Below, in pieces: positions 1 through 7,035 of a stretch of DNA of 8,028 bases. Numbering within the stretch: position 1 is the stretch's first letter; each line of letters starts with the position of its first letter. The position numbers were made by a program, and so were the translations under genes. Source of the stretch: Anaerolineaceae bacterium (GTDB lineage: Bacteria; Chloroflexota; Anaerolineae; JAAYZQ01); assembly GCA_012514775.1 (NCBI GenBank), contig JAAYZQ010000520.1:1-8028 (forward strand), written 5' to 3'. A model generated the notes under the pieces. It made no database searches and was not told where the DNA came from. It was given only the letters and a program-made list of their open reading frames with translations.

Positions 1-1
1 C

Positions 2-547
2 CCGCCCGGCTGGACGGTGGAGCCGTGCGAGGGGCAGGGTCCCTTTCTGTGCGTCTCCACGGGCGATGCCTTCCCGGGCAGCGTGGAGCTGCTCCACTAT
101 ACCCTCGACCAGCGCCAGGACGTGTACGGCTGGATGATGGACGCCGACCTGGAGCCGGGCCGGCCCATCGACCTGGACGACCCGGAGCAGACCCGTCGCG
201 CCCGGGAGGTGCTCCATGCCCTTCGGATCGATCACATGGGCGTCGTCGAGGAGGACCGGGGCATTACCTACCCCGCGGGCAGGTCCTTTGTCCTTCTGGA
301 CCCGGAAGAGGTCCAGGTGGGCCGGCTGCCGGGGTTGTTCTACGGCTTTGCCGGCGTGGACGAGGATGGGCAGACCTACGAGCGCTGGCTGACGTACGCC
401 GCCCTCGACGGCCAGAATCTTTACATCCTGACCGCCTTTTACGACCCGAGCGATACTCCCGGCTCGCTGCCGAGCGACGAGGCGTTGCTGGCCTTTGCGC
501 CCCACCTGCGCGACATTGTCGCGGGGCTGAGGCTGCCCGAGGCATAA
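2..547 (+). CDS. Hypothetical protein, 5' end outside window
   Basis: I do not recognise this protein. The frame is open from the first bases (residues P-G-W-T before the GTG at 17), so the real start is probably upstream and the GTG is just an internal valine codon. It ends at TAA 545-547. About 181 residues are visible. They are acidic and look beta-rich, with alternating hydrophobic and aromatic residues (LLHYTL, GLFYGFAG, YERWLTY, LYILTAFYD). Two cysteines lie close together near the visible N-terminus (PCEGQGPFLC). The phrase around GWTVEPC resembles the start of secreted or lipoprotein domains of the 'YPxxW' kind, but this is a weak impression. The stop is 18 bases before the rhodanese start, so the two are probably co-transcribed. 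Codon use matches the neighbours. No membrane segment or catalytic motif is visible in the part present. Confidence 0.75.
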   Translation, partial: PPGWTVEPCEGQGPFLCVSTGDAFPGSVELLHYTLDQRQDVYGWMMDADLEPGRPIDLDDPEQTRRAREVLHALRIDHMGVVEEDRGITYPAGRSFVLLDPEEVQVGRLPGLFYGFAGVDEDGQTYERWLTYAALDGQNLYILTAFYDPSDTPGSLPSDEALLAFAPHLRDIVAGLRLPEA

Positions 548-565
548 ACCAGACAGGAGGAACAA

Positions 566-904
566 ATGGACCAACTGATTTCACCTGCCGAGCTCGCCGA
601 CGCGCTCTCCAGCCCAAACCCACCGGTGGTCATCGACGTCCGCAGCAAAGAGGCCTATCGCGCCGGCCACATCCCCGGTGCCCGGCACATCCCCGGCGAC
701 AGACTGGAAGCATCCCTGGACCAGATCCCCAGGGACAGGCCCGTCGTCACCTACTGAAGCATGAGGCACCGCGGCCAGTCTGGCAGCGAGCGCGCCGCAA
801 CACTGCTCCAGGAAAGGGGATACGATGCCAGAGCGCTGGATGGCGGGTTCCCGGCGTGGAAGTCAGCCGGGCACCCCGTCGCTATACCGGAAGCCGGGGG
901 ATGA
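566..904 (+). CDS. Single-domain rhodanese, probable selenoprotein (Sec64 encoded by TGA 755-757)
   Basis: Rhodanese-like sulfurtransferase of 112 codons if the internal TGA is read as selenocysteine, a normal length for a single-domain rhodanese; only 63 residues if it terminates. Residues 22-43 carry the N-terminal signature (VIDVRSKEAYRAGHIPGAR). Residues 59-63 (PVVTY) form the strand leading into the active-site loop. Codon 64, where the catalytic cysteine belongs, is TGA. The same frame continues with SMRHRGQSGSERAATLLQ, then GYDARALDGGFPAW (GGFPAW at 93-98) and the C-terminal AGHPV, ending at TGA 902-904. The second half therefore looks intact, with no frameshift. A strong Shine-Dalgarno AGGAGG (555-560) sits 5 bases before the ATG. 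Rhodaneses move sulfur through a cysteine persulfide; a selenolate there is an inferred variant. UGA is not generally reassigned here, since several neighbouring genes end on TGA. The alternative is a TGC/TGT to TGA nonsense mutation (pseudogene) or a sequencing error. Confidence 0.78.
765..796 (+). promoter_or_regulatory. Candidate bacterial SECIS hairpin downstream of in-frame TGA
   Basis: The sequence just 3' of the TGA at 755-757 folds into a stem-loop. The upper stem is GCCA (774-777) with TGGC (781-784), around an apical GTC (778-780). If the closing A-U pair opens, the loop is AGUCU. Below it are a G/A mismatch (773/785), then CGC (770-772) with GCG (786-788), an internal loop, and GGC (765-767) with GCC (794-796). 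The apical G is the 21st base after the TGA, inside the distance range usual for bacterial SECIS elements. From memory, the E. coli fdhF element shows GCAGGUCUGC at nearly the same distance. Function is inferred: SelB would bind this element. GC-rich coding DNA can make such hairpins by chance. Confidence 0.55.
813..820 (+). promoter_or_regulatory. Ribosome binding site supporting the protease start at 825
   Basis: AAAGGGGA lies 4 bases before ATG 825, with one mismatch to the AAGGAG core. It matters because the next in-frame start after 825 and 840 is the GTG at 1065, already inside the membrane segment. It lies within the 3' half of the rhodanese frame. Confidence 0.45.
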
Positions 905-1808
905 GGACCATCGCTCGAACCCGGATCATCGCCGCCGCGTAGGACGCCCAGAGGTCCAGCGGGAGATCGAGCCGACAGGATCGCCAGAGACCGGAGATCG
1001 ATGGCAGCGCCGCCTACAACAGATAGCCAGAGAAGCACGACGGGCAGGGCCCTTTGCCCTGGGCGTGTTGGCCACCCTCGTCGCGCTCCTGCTCTACAAC
1101 GCCTTCACACCTCGCACCCCCCAGCTCACCGTAAACCAGGTAAACGACTCGATTGCCCAGGCCCTGGCGTCGGCGACGCCACCGCCGGCCTTTTCGTCGC
1201 GTGTGTACCAGATCATCCAGCCTTCCCTCGTCCTCATCCAGACGGAAACCCTTGACGAGAACGAGGAGCCCGGGCAGGGCCTGGGCAGCGGCGTCGTCAT
1301 CAACGCGGCCGGCGAGATCCTCACCAGTCTCCACGTCGTCGACGACACCACCAAGATCGAGGTCGCCTTTGCCGACGGCACCCAATCCGACGCCATCGTG
1401 ATCGCCCAGGAGCCCGACAACGACATCGCCGTCCTGCGCGCGCTCACGCCGCCGAGCCTCGTCGTGCCCGCCGTCCTGGGCAACCCCAACGCCATGCGCG
1501 TTGGCGACGAGGTATATCCCGTGGGCAACCCCTTCGGCCTGTACGGCTCCATGACCGCCGGCGTCATCTCGGGCTTTGAGCGCTCCTTCCGGCCGCCCGA
1601 CAGCGACCGGCGGTTAGAGGGCCTGATCCAGATCGACGCCGCGGTGAACCCGGGCAACTCGGGGGGACCGCTGCTCAACCGCAACGGGCAGGTCATCGGC
1701 ATAATCGTCGGCATCGCCAACCCAACCGACCAGGAAGTCTTTATCGGCATCGGATTCGCCGTACCCATCAACGTGGCAGCCGGCGCGGCCGGTCTGCCAC
1801 CGCACTGA
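825..1808 (+). CDS. Membrane-anchored trypsin-like serine protease (S1C/HtrA type) without PDZ domain
   Basis: A 327-residue serine protease of the HtrA/DegP group. Residues 1-74 are a charged, probably cytoplasmic tail. A membrane anchor lies at about 75-93 (PFALGVLATLVALLLYNAF), and the protease domain at about 125-320 would sit outside the membrane. The full catalytic triad is visible: His170 in LTSLHVVDD, Asp200 in DNDIAVLRA, Ser279 in NPGNSGGPLL. The protein stops shortly after GIGFAVPI, so the PDZ domain that usually follows in DegP/DegS is missing; this shorter form is known in the family. The start is uncertain. ATG 825 (with a Shine-Dalgarno-like AAAGGGGA) or ATG 840 both fall inside the rhodanese gene in another frame, giving a 65-80 base overlap, and no later start precedes the membrane segment. 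The first 25 or so residues may be an artefact of that overlap. Substrate unknown; its place before the MoxR cluster suggests an envelope quality-control role (inference). Confidence 0.88.
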   Translation: MPERWMAGSRRGSQPGTPSLYRKPGDEDHRSNPDHRRRVGRPEVQREIEPTGSPETGDRWQRRLQQIAREARRAGPFALGVLATLVALLLYNAFTPRTPQLTVNQVNDSIAQALASATPPPAFSSRVYQIIQPSLVLIQTETLDENEEPGQGLGSGVVINAAGEILTSLHVVDDTTKIEVAFADGTQSDAIVIAQEPDNDIAVLRALTPPSLVVPAVLGNPNAMRVGDEVYPVGNPFGLYGSMTAGVISGFERSFRPPDSDRRLEGLIQIDAAVNPGNSGGPLLNRNGQVIGIIVGIANPTDQEVFIGIGFAVPINVAAGAAGLPPH

Positions 1809-1834
1809 GTGCCAGTCACCAACGATAAATGAGC

Positions 1835-1879
1835 GCCGGGCGGCAGCCTGCGAGTCAAGGCTCGCGAACCGCCGCCGGC
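1835..1879 (+). other. Long imperfect hairpin in the 5' leader of the MoxR gene
   Basis: The 92-base gap between protease and MoxR gene holds a nested inverted repeat. The outer arms GCCGGGCGGC (1835-1844) and GCCGCCGGC (1871-1879) pair except for one bulged G. Inside, GCGAG (1850-1854) pairs with CTCGC (1861-1865) around the loop TCAAGG. No T-tract follows, so it is not a classical terminator. It may be a leader structure, an attenuator or an RNA-processing site, and it ends 8 bases before the MoxR Shine-Dalgarno. Confidence 0.45.
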
Positions 1880-1887
1880 CAGGCATT

Positions 1888-1893
1888 GAGGAG
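1888..1893 (+). promoter_or_regulatory. Ribosome binding site deciding the MoxR start (ATG 1901)
   Basis: GAGGAG lies 7 bases before ATG 1901. The frame is open further upstream from ATG 1829, but that start has no comparable site and would code through the hairpin region. ATG 1901 is therefore preferred. Confidence 0.75.
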
Positions 1894-2865
1894 ACAGTTT
1901 ATGCAAGAACGAACACATCCGGACAATGGGCGGCCCATGGAGCGCGTCCTCTACGAAGTCAAGAAGGTGATCGTCGGGCAGGATCACCTCCTGGAGCGGC
2001 TCGTCGTCGCCCTGCTTGCCGGCGGGCATATCCTCGTCGAGGGCGTGCCGGGCCTGGCCAAGACCATGGCCATCAAGACCCTGGCCGAGGCCATCGGCGG
2101 CGAGTTCAAGCGCATCCAGTTCACCCCCGACCTCGTCCCCGCCGACCTGGTGGGCACGCGCATCTATAACCAGAAGACGGGCGAGTTCAACACCTCCCTC
2201 GGGCCGGTGTTCACCAACCTGCTCCTGGCCGACGAGATCAATCGCGCCCCGGCCAAGGTGCAAAGCGCCCTGCTGGAGGTGATGCAAGAACGGCAGGTAA
2301 CCATCGGCCGCGAGACCCTTCGCGTGCCGGATCCCTTCCTCGTCCTCGCCACCCAGAACCCCATCGAGACCGAGGGCACCTATCCCCTGCCCGAGGCCCA
2401 GGTGGACCGCTTCATGTTAAAGGTGCTCGTCGGCTACCCCGACGCCACGGAAGAGTTTGTCATCGTCGAGCGAATGACGGGCGCGCTTCAGCCCGTGCAA
2501 AAGGTGCTGACCACCGACCAGCTCAAGGTCTGGCAGCGAGAGGCCGCCCGCGTTTACGTCGATCCCGTCCTCATCGAATACGCCGTGCGCATGGTGACCG
2601 CCACCCGCAGCCCTGGCGACTATGGCCTCAAGGGGCTGGAGCACTATGTCCTGTTCGGCGCCAGCCCGCGGGCCTCCATCAACCTCATCCTCACCGCCCG
2701 TGCCCTCGCCTTCCTGCGCGGCCGCGGCTACGCCCTGCCCCAGGACATCCTGGACATGGCCCACGACGTCATACGCCATCGCCTGGTGCTGTCGTACGAG
2801 GCGCTCTCGGACGAGGTGACCAGCGACGACCTGCTGAACGAGATCCTGGATCGCATCCCCATCCC

Positions 2866-2872
2866 GGAGGTG
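2866..2872 (+). promoter_or_regulatory. Ribosome binding site for the GTG start of the DUF58 gene
   Basis: GGAGGTG inside the MoxR 3' end lies 7 bases before GTG 2880. It supports this GTG as the true start of the overlapping DUF58 gene. Confidence 0.7.
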
Positions 2873-2879
2873 CCCTTAC

Positions 2880-3809
<930 letters not shown>

Positions 3810-3811
3810 CC

Positions 3812-4849
3812 ATGTCCTTCATGTGGCCCACAATGTTGCTCTCGCTGCTGGCCATGCCGCTCTTTGTCGTGGCCTACCTCTGGATCGTGCGGCGGCGACG
3901 CCGGCTGGCCGCCGGCCTGGCCGGGCTGGGGCTCGGGCAGGAGGGCGGCCCCCGCCAGTACATCCCGGCGGCCGTCTTGATGGCCGGCCTCACCCTCCTC
4001 CTGGTCGCTCTGGCGCGCCCCCAGGCGGTCGTCAGCCTGCCGCGCATCGAGGGCACAGTCATCCTGGCCTTTGACGTATCGGGCAGCATGGCCGCCGGCG
4101 ACCCGGAGTTTGCCGGGCAGGCCGGCGGTGCGGGCACGCGCCTGGAAGCGGCCAAGGCCGCCGCCATGAGCTTCCTGGAGCACCAACCAGAAGGCGTGCA
4201 GGTGGGCGTCGTCGCCTTTTCCGACAACGGCTTTACGGTGCAGGCCCCCACCGACGACCAGGAGGCCATCCTGAGCACCATCAGCCGCCTGGCGCCCGAG
4301 AGCGGCACCTCGGTCGCCAACGGCATCCTCGCCGCCCTCAACCTGCTGGCCACCCGCAACAGCCAGCCAACGCCCCACCTCTACACCGACCGGACGCCGG
4401 CGCCGCCTTCTGCCGGCGCCACCCCCGCCCCGCTTTCCGCCGGGCCCGCAGGGATACGGACGCCGGCCGTCATCCTGCTCCTGACAGATGGCGAGAACAA
4501 CGAGGACCCCGACCCCCTGGAGGCCGCCCAGATTGCTGCCGACCGTGGGGTACGCATCTACACCATCGGCATCGGCAGCGCGGCCGGCACCACGCTGGAG
4601 GTCAACGGCTTTGTCGTCCACACCCGGCTCGACGAGGAAACGCTGCGGCAGATCGCCCGGCTCACCGGGGGCGAATACCTGAACGCCGGCGACGAAAGTG
4701 AGCTGCGCACCATCCTGGACAAAGTTGACCTTCAACTGGCCGTCAGGCCGCAAGAGATGGAGGTCACGTCCCTCTTTGCCGGGGCCAGCATCCTCGCCCT
4801 CCTCGCCGGCGCCGGCCTCTCGCTCCTGTGGTTCAGTCGGGTACCGTGA
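3812..4849 (+). CDS. Membrane VWA-domain protein, BatA/BatB-like (first copy)
   Basis: A 345-residue protein with the Bat layout: an N-terminal membrane helix (about 8-26) followed by a positive cluster RRRRR, a second helix (about 52-68) ending at ALARPQ, a von Willebrand factor A domain (about 82-310), and a C-terminal membrane helix (about 320-341). The metal-ion site is complete: DVSGS (88-92), T166 in SGTSVANG, D226 in LLTDGENN. The VWA domain carries an insertion at about 185-217, rich in Pro, Ala and Thr (TPAPPSAGATPAPLSAG), between the T166 helix and the LLTDG strand; the second copy has a shorter Pro-rich stretch at the same place. Bat-type VWA proteins are thought to be metal-dependent adhesion or assembly modules working with MoxR. 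The start follows GGGAGGT (3801-3807). It shares with the next gene the phrase ADRGVRIYTIG, showing common descent. Confidence 0.94.
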   Translation: MSFMWPTMLLSLLAMPLFVVAYLWIVRRRRRLAAGLAGLGLGQEGGPRQYIPAAVLMAGLTLLLVALARPQAVVSLPRIEGTVILAFDVSGSMAAGDPEFAGQAGGAGTRLEAAKAAAMSFLEHQPEGVQVGVVAFSDNGFTVQAPTDDQEAILSTISRLAPESGTSVANGILAALNLLATRNSQPTPHLYTDRTPAPPSAGATPAPLSAGPAGIRTPAVILLLTDGENNEDPDPLEAAQIAADRGVRIYTIGIGSAAGTTLEVNGFVVHTRLDEETLRQIARLTGGEYLNAGDESELRTILDKVDLQLAVRPQEMEVTSLFAGASILALLAGAGLSLLWFSRVP

Positions 4850-4895
4850 CGTTGGGATGGGTCGTTTTGGTAGATAGGGTACTGGGAGGTAGTAG

Positions 4896-5942
4896 ATGGC
4901 TTTGCTTTGGCCGGGTTTCACCCTGTTGCTGGGGCTGATCCCCCTTATGGTCGCAATCTACGTCTGGATGATGCGGCGCCGGCGACGATTTGTCGTGCGC
5001 TATTCCAGCCTGGCACTGATCCGCGAGGCCCTGCCTCGCCAGTCGCGGGTACGGCGCCACGTGCCCTTTGTCCTCTTGCTCCTGGCCCTGGCCAGCCTGG
5101 TGGTAGCCTTTGCGCGCCCCGTGACCGTCGTGGCCGTGCCCGCCGGCCAGGCCAACATCATGCTCGCCATCGACGTCTCAAGGAGCATGTGCTCCACCGA
5201 CATCTCGCCCAATCGCCTGGAGACCGCCAAGTCGGCCGCGCTGTCGTTCATTCAACGCCAGGAACGCAACACCCAGATCGGCATCGTCGCCTTTGCCGGC
5301 TACGCCGAGCTGCTCCAGGCGCCCACCAACGACCAGGAAGTCTTGGAGGACGTCGTCCGGAGCCTCATCACAGGCCGCAGGACGGCCATCGGCAGCGGCA
5401 TCCAGCGAGCGCTGTCAGCCCTGGCCGAAATCGATCCCTCCGTGGCGCCCCTGCCCACCCGCGGGCTCCCCGAGGCCGAGCCCACGCCGGTGCCCCGTGG
5501 CGCCTACGCCCCGTCCATCATCGTCCTGCTCACCGACGGCGCCAGCAACCAGGGCCCGCCGCCCATCGTCGCCGCGCAGCAGGCCGCCGACCGGGGCGTG
5601 CGCATCTATACCATCGGCTATGGCACCGAGCGCGGCGGCGTGATGGATTGCTCCGGGACGTTCAGCGGCTACGATTCGTGGGGCGGCGGTTGGGGCGGCG
5701 GCGGGGGCGGGTTTCGCCGCGGCATCGACGAGGCAACTCTGCAAGAGGTCGCTGACATGACCGCTGGCACCTACTATGCCGCCGAGAGCGCCAGCGAGCT
5801 GCAAGAGGTTTTTCGCAACCTGCCCACCCACCTGATCACCCGGCACGAGACCACCGAGGTCAGCTTTGCCTTCACGGCCGCCGGCGCGGTCCTGGCCGCC
5901 CTGGCGCTCCTCCTGGCGGCCCTGTGGCATCCGCTGCCCTGA
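4896..5942 (+). CDS. Membrane VWA-domain protein, BatA/BatB-like (second copy)
   Basis: A 348-residue paralogue of the preceding protein. Membrane helices lie at about 8-26 and 56-73 (ending AFARP), the VWA domain at about 85-315, and a C-terminal membrane helix at about 325-344. The metal-ion site is complete: DVSRS (93-97), T163 in RRTAIGSG, D214 in LLTDGASN. The motif SMCSTDISPNRL (97-108) is typical of the BatA/BatB group. Unlike the first copy, it carries a glycine-rich loop (about 263-272, GGGWGGGGGG) after a lone cysteine (C252). The loop sits where the first copy has a simple beta turn (LEVNGFVVHTRLD), before the helix DEATLQEVADMTAGTYY. Start ATG 4896 has GGGAGGT (4884-4890) 5 bases upstream. 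The 46-base gap from the first copy is the largest inside the cluster; a hairpin follows the stop. It probably forms a membrane complex with the first copy (inference). Confidence 0.94.
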   Translation: MALLWPGFTLLLGLIPLMVAIYVWMMRRRRRFVVRYSSLALIREALPRQSRVRRHVPFVLLLLALASLVVAFARPVTVVAVPAGQANIMLAIDVSRSMCSTDISPNRLETAKSAALSFIQRQERNTQIGIVAFAGYAELLQAPTNDQEVLEDVVRSLITGRRTAIGSGIQRALSALAEIDPSVAPLPTRGLPEAEPTPVPRGAYAPSIIVLLTDGASNQGPPPIVAAQQAADRGVRIYTIGYGTERGGVMDCSGTFSGYDSWGGGWGGGGGGFRRGIDEATLQEVADMTAGTYYAAESASELQEVFRNLPTHLITRHETTEVSFAFTAAGAVLAALALLLAALWHPLP

Positions 5943-5946
5943 GCGA

Positions 5947-5975
5947 TGCCTTGCACCTGCCGTCGGTGCATGGCA
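5947..5975 (+). terminator. Hairpin after the VWA cluster, possible terminator
   Basis: TGCC (5947-5950) and TGCACC (5952-5957) pair with GGTGCA (5965-5970) and GGCA (5972-5975): ten base pairs with one T/T mismatch and a 7-base loop. It starts 5 bases after the VWA stop codon. Only a weak pyrimidine run (CCTCTTCC) follows instead of a T-tract, so intrinsic termination would be inefficient. It could instead protect the mRNA 3' end. Confidence 0.5.
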
Positions 5976-6017
5976 CCTCTTCCATAGCCATCCGGTCCCC
6001 GACAGAAAGATAGGGAG

Positions 6018-7025
6018 ATGAAAGAGCTAAACACCTTCCAGAAGTATTTTGTAACCGAGTTCTACGACGACTATCGCGAGGGGCTGTTGAGCCGGCGGTC
6101 CTTTATCCGGCGCGTGGCTCTCATCACCGGTAGCATGGCCGCCACGGCCGCCACCATGACCGCCCTGGGCTGCGCGCCCTCGGAGCTGCCGGCACTCACC
6201 GAGGCTGTGCCGCCCGCCGCATCGGCCACCACGCCGGCGACGGCCGCCCCGGCCACGGGACAGGCGACAACCACACCCGCCGCCAGCCTTGAACCCGTCC
6301 CTGGCGCCCGGAGCCCCCTGTCCGTGCCGGAAGGCGATCCGGTGGTCGTGGCCCGGTGGGTTACCCTCAAGTCGCAGGGCGACGAGCTGGTCGCCTACCT
6401 GGCGCGGCCAGCTGCCGAAGGCGAGTTCCCGGCCGTGATGGTCTGCCACGAGAACCAGGGCCTGACACCCCACATCCGCGACGTGGCCCGCCGCCTCGCC
6501 CAGGCCGGCTACGTGGCCCTGGCCGTCGACCTCCTCTCGCGCGAAGGCGGCACCGACGCCGTGGATTCGGACCAGGCGCCGGCCCTTCTGAGCAGCGCGC
6601 CCGCCGAACGCCACGTCGCCGACTTTGCCGCGGCGCTCGCCTACCTGCAGTCCCTGGATTATGTGAAGAGCGAGGGCATCGGAATGACCGGCTTTTGCTT
6701 TGGCGGGGGCATCACCTGGCGCTGCGCCGTGGCCCTGCCCGAGCTCAAGGCGGCCGTGGCCTTCTATGGCCCCGCGCCCGACCTGGCGCAGGTGCACAAC
6801 ATCAGGGCGGCCGTCTTGGGCGTGTATGCCGAGCTCGACAACCGCATCACGTCCGGCAAGGACGCCCTGGAGCAGGCGCTGGCCGACGCCGGCGTCCCCC
6901 ACCAGATGAAGGTCTATCCCGGCGTCAACCACGCCTTTCACAACGACACCGGCCAGCGCTACGACGAGGCGCAGGCAATCCAGGCCTGGCAGGATACCCT
7001 GGCCTGGTTCGAGGCGCACCTATAG
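6018..7025 (+). CDS. Dienelactone hydrolase family protein, Tat-exported putative lipoprotein
   Basis: A 335-residue alpha/beta hydrolase. The N-terminus carries a twin-arginine signal (SRRSFIRR, 25-32), a hydrophobic stretch (33-50) and a cysteine at 52 (TALGC), suggesting Tat export and lipid attachment; the residues before the cysteine fit the lipobox only loosely. A Pro/Ala/Thr-rich linker (about 53-100) precedes the catalytic domain (about 108-335). Dienelactone hydrolase hallmarks are present: E145 in CHENQGL, nucleophile C227 in GFCFGG (cysteine, as in true dienelactone hydrolases), D274 in YAELDNR, H305 in NHAFHND. Family members cleave cyclic esters or lactones, but the substrate here is unknown and exported forms are poorly characterised. 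The start is favoured because the 24 residues before the Tat motif (MKELNTFQKYFVTEFYDDY) match the usual N-terminus of this subfamily as I recall it. The upstream GGGAG abuts the ATG directly, so the ribosome site is atypical. It is probably a separate unit from the VWA cluster. Confidence 0.93.
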   Translation: MKELNTFQKYFVTEFYDDYREGLLSRRSFIRRVALITGSMAATAATMTALGCAPSELPALTEAVPPAASATTPATAAPATGQATTTPAASLEPVPGARSPLSVPEGDPVVVARWVTLKSQGDELVAYLARPAAEGEFPAVMVCHENQGLTPHIRDVARRLAQAGYVALAVDLLSREGGTDAVDSDQAPALLSSAPAERHVADFAAALAYLQSLDYVKSEGIGMTGFCFGGGITWRCAVALPELKAAVAFYGPAPDLAQVHNIRAAVLGVYAELDNRITSGKDALEQALADAGVPHQMKVYPGVNHAFHNDTGQRYDEAQAIQAWQDTLAWFEAHL

Positions 7026-7035
7026 AAGCGGCTTC

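Noticed and set aside
755..757. TGA read as tryptophan or glycine under an alternative genetic code
   Set aside because: The MoxR, protease, both VWA and decarboxylase genes all end on TGA, and TGG is used for tryptophan throughout, so TGA is a normal stop elsewhere. Only a local recoding or a mutation explains this site.
755..830. A frameshift rather than a recoded codon in the rhodanese
   Set aside because: The +1 frame after TAC reads CKHEAPRPVWQ, which is unlike a rhodanese. The original frame gives the expected RGQSGSERAA and GGFPAW.
25..942. A 305-codon open frame on the + strand spanning the first gene, the rhodanese and the start of the protease
   Set aside because: Its translation is Arg/Pro/Gly-rich without any domain, and it lies out of frame over sequences that clearly code for other proteins. 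It is a GC-driven shadow.
901..942. A 13-codon frame (MRTIARTRIIAAA) starting in an ATGA overlap with the rhodanese stop
   Set aside because: Too short and without homology or a following partner. The ATGA overlap is tempting as coupling, but this frame does not lead into the protease.
1094..2287. A 397-codon open frame on the - strand
   Set aside because: It is antisense to the protease and MoxR genes, whose catalytic motifs are unmistakable. The translation shows no family resemblance.
4852..4880. Possible promoter TTGGGA - 17 bases - TAGGGT before the second VWA gene
   Set aside because: Only 4 and 3 matches out of 6 to the consensus boxes, within a short gap inside an otherwise compact cluster; too weak to annotate.
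6027..7019. A 330-codon open frame on the - strand
   Set aside because: Antisense to the hydrolase with intact Cys-Asp-His triad; Gly/Val/Arg-rich translation without motifs.
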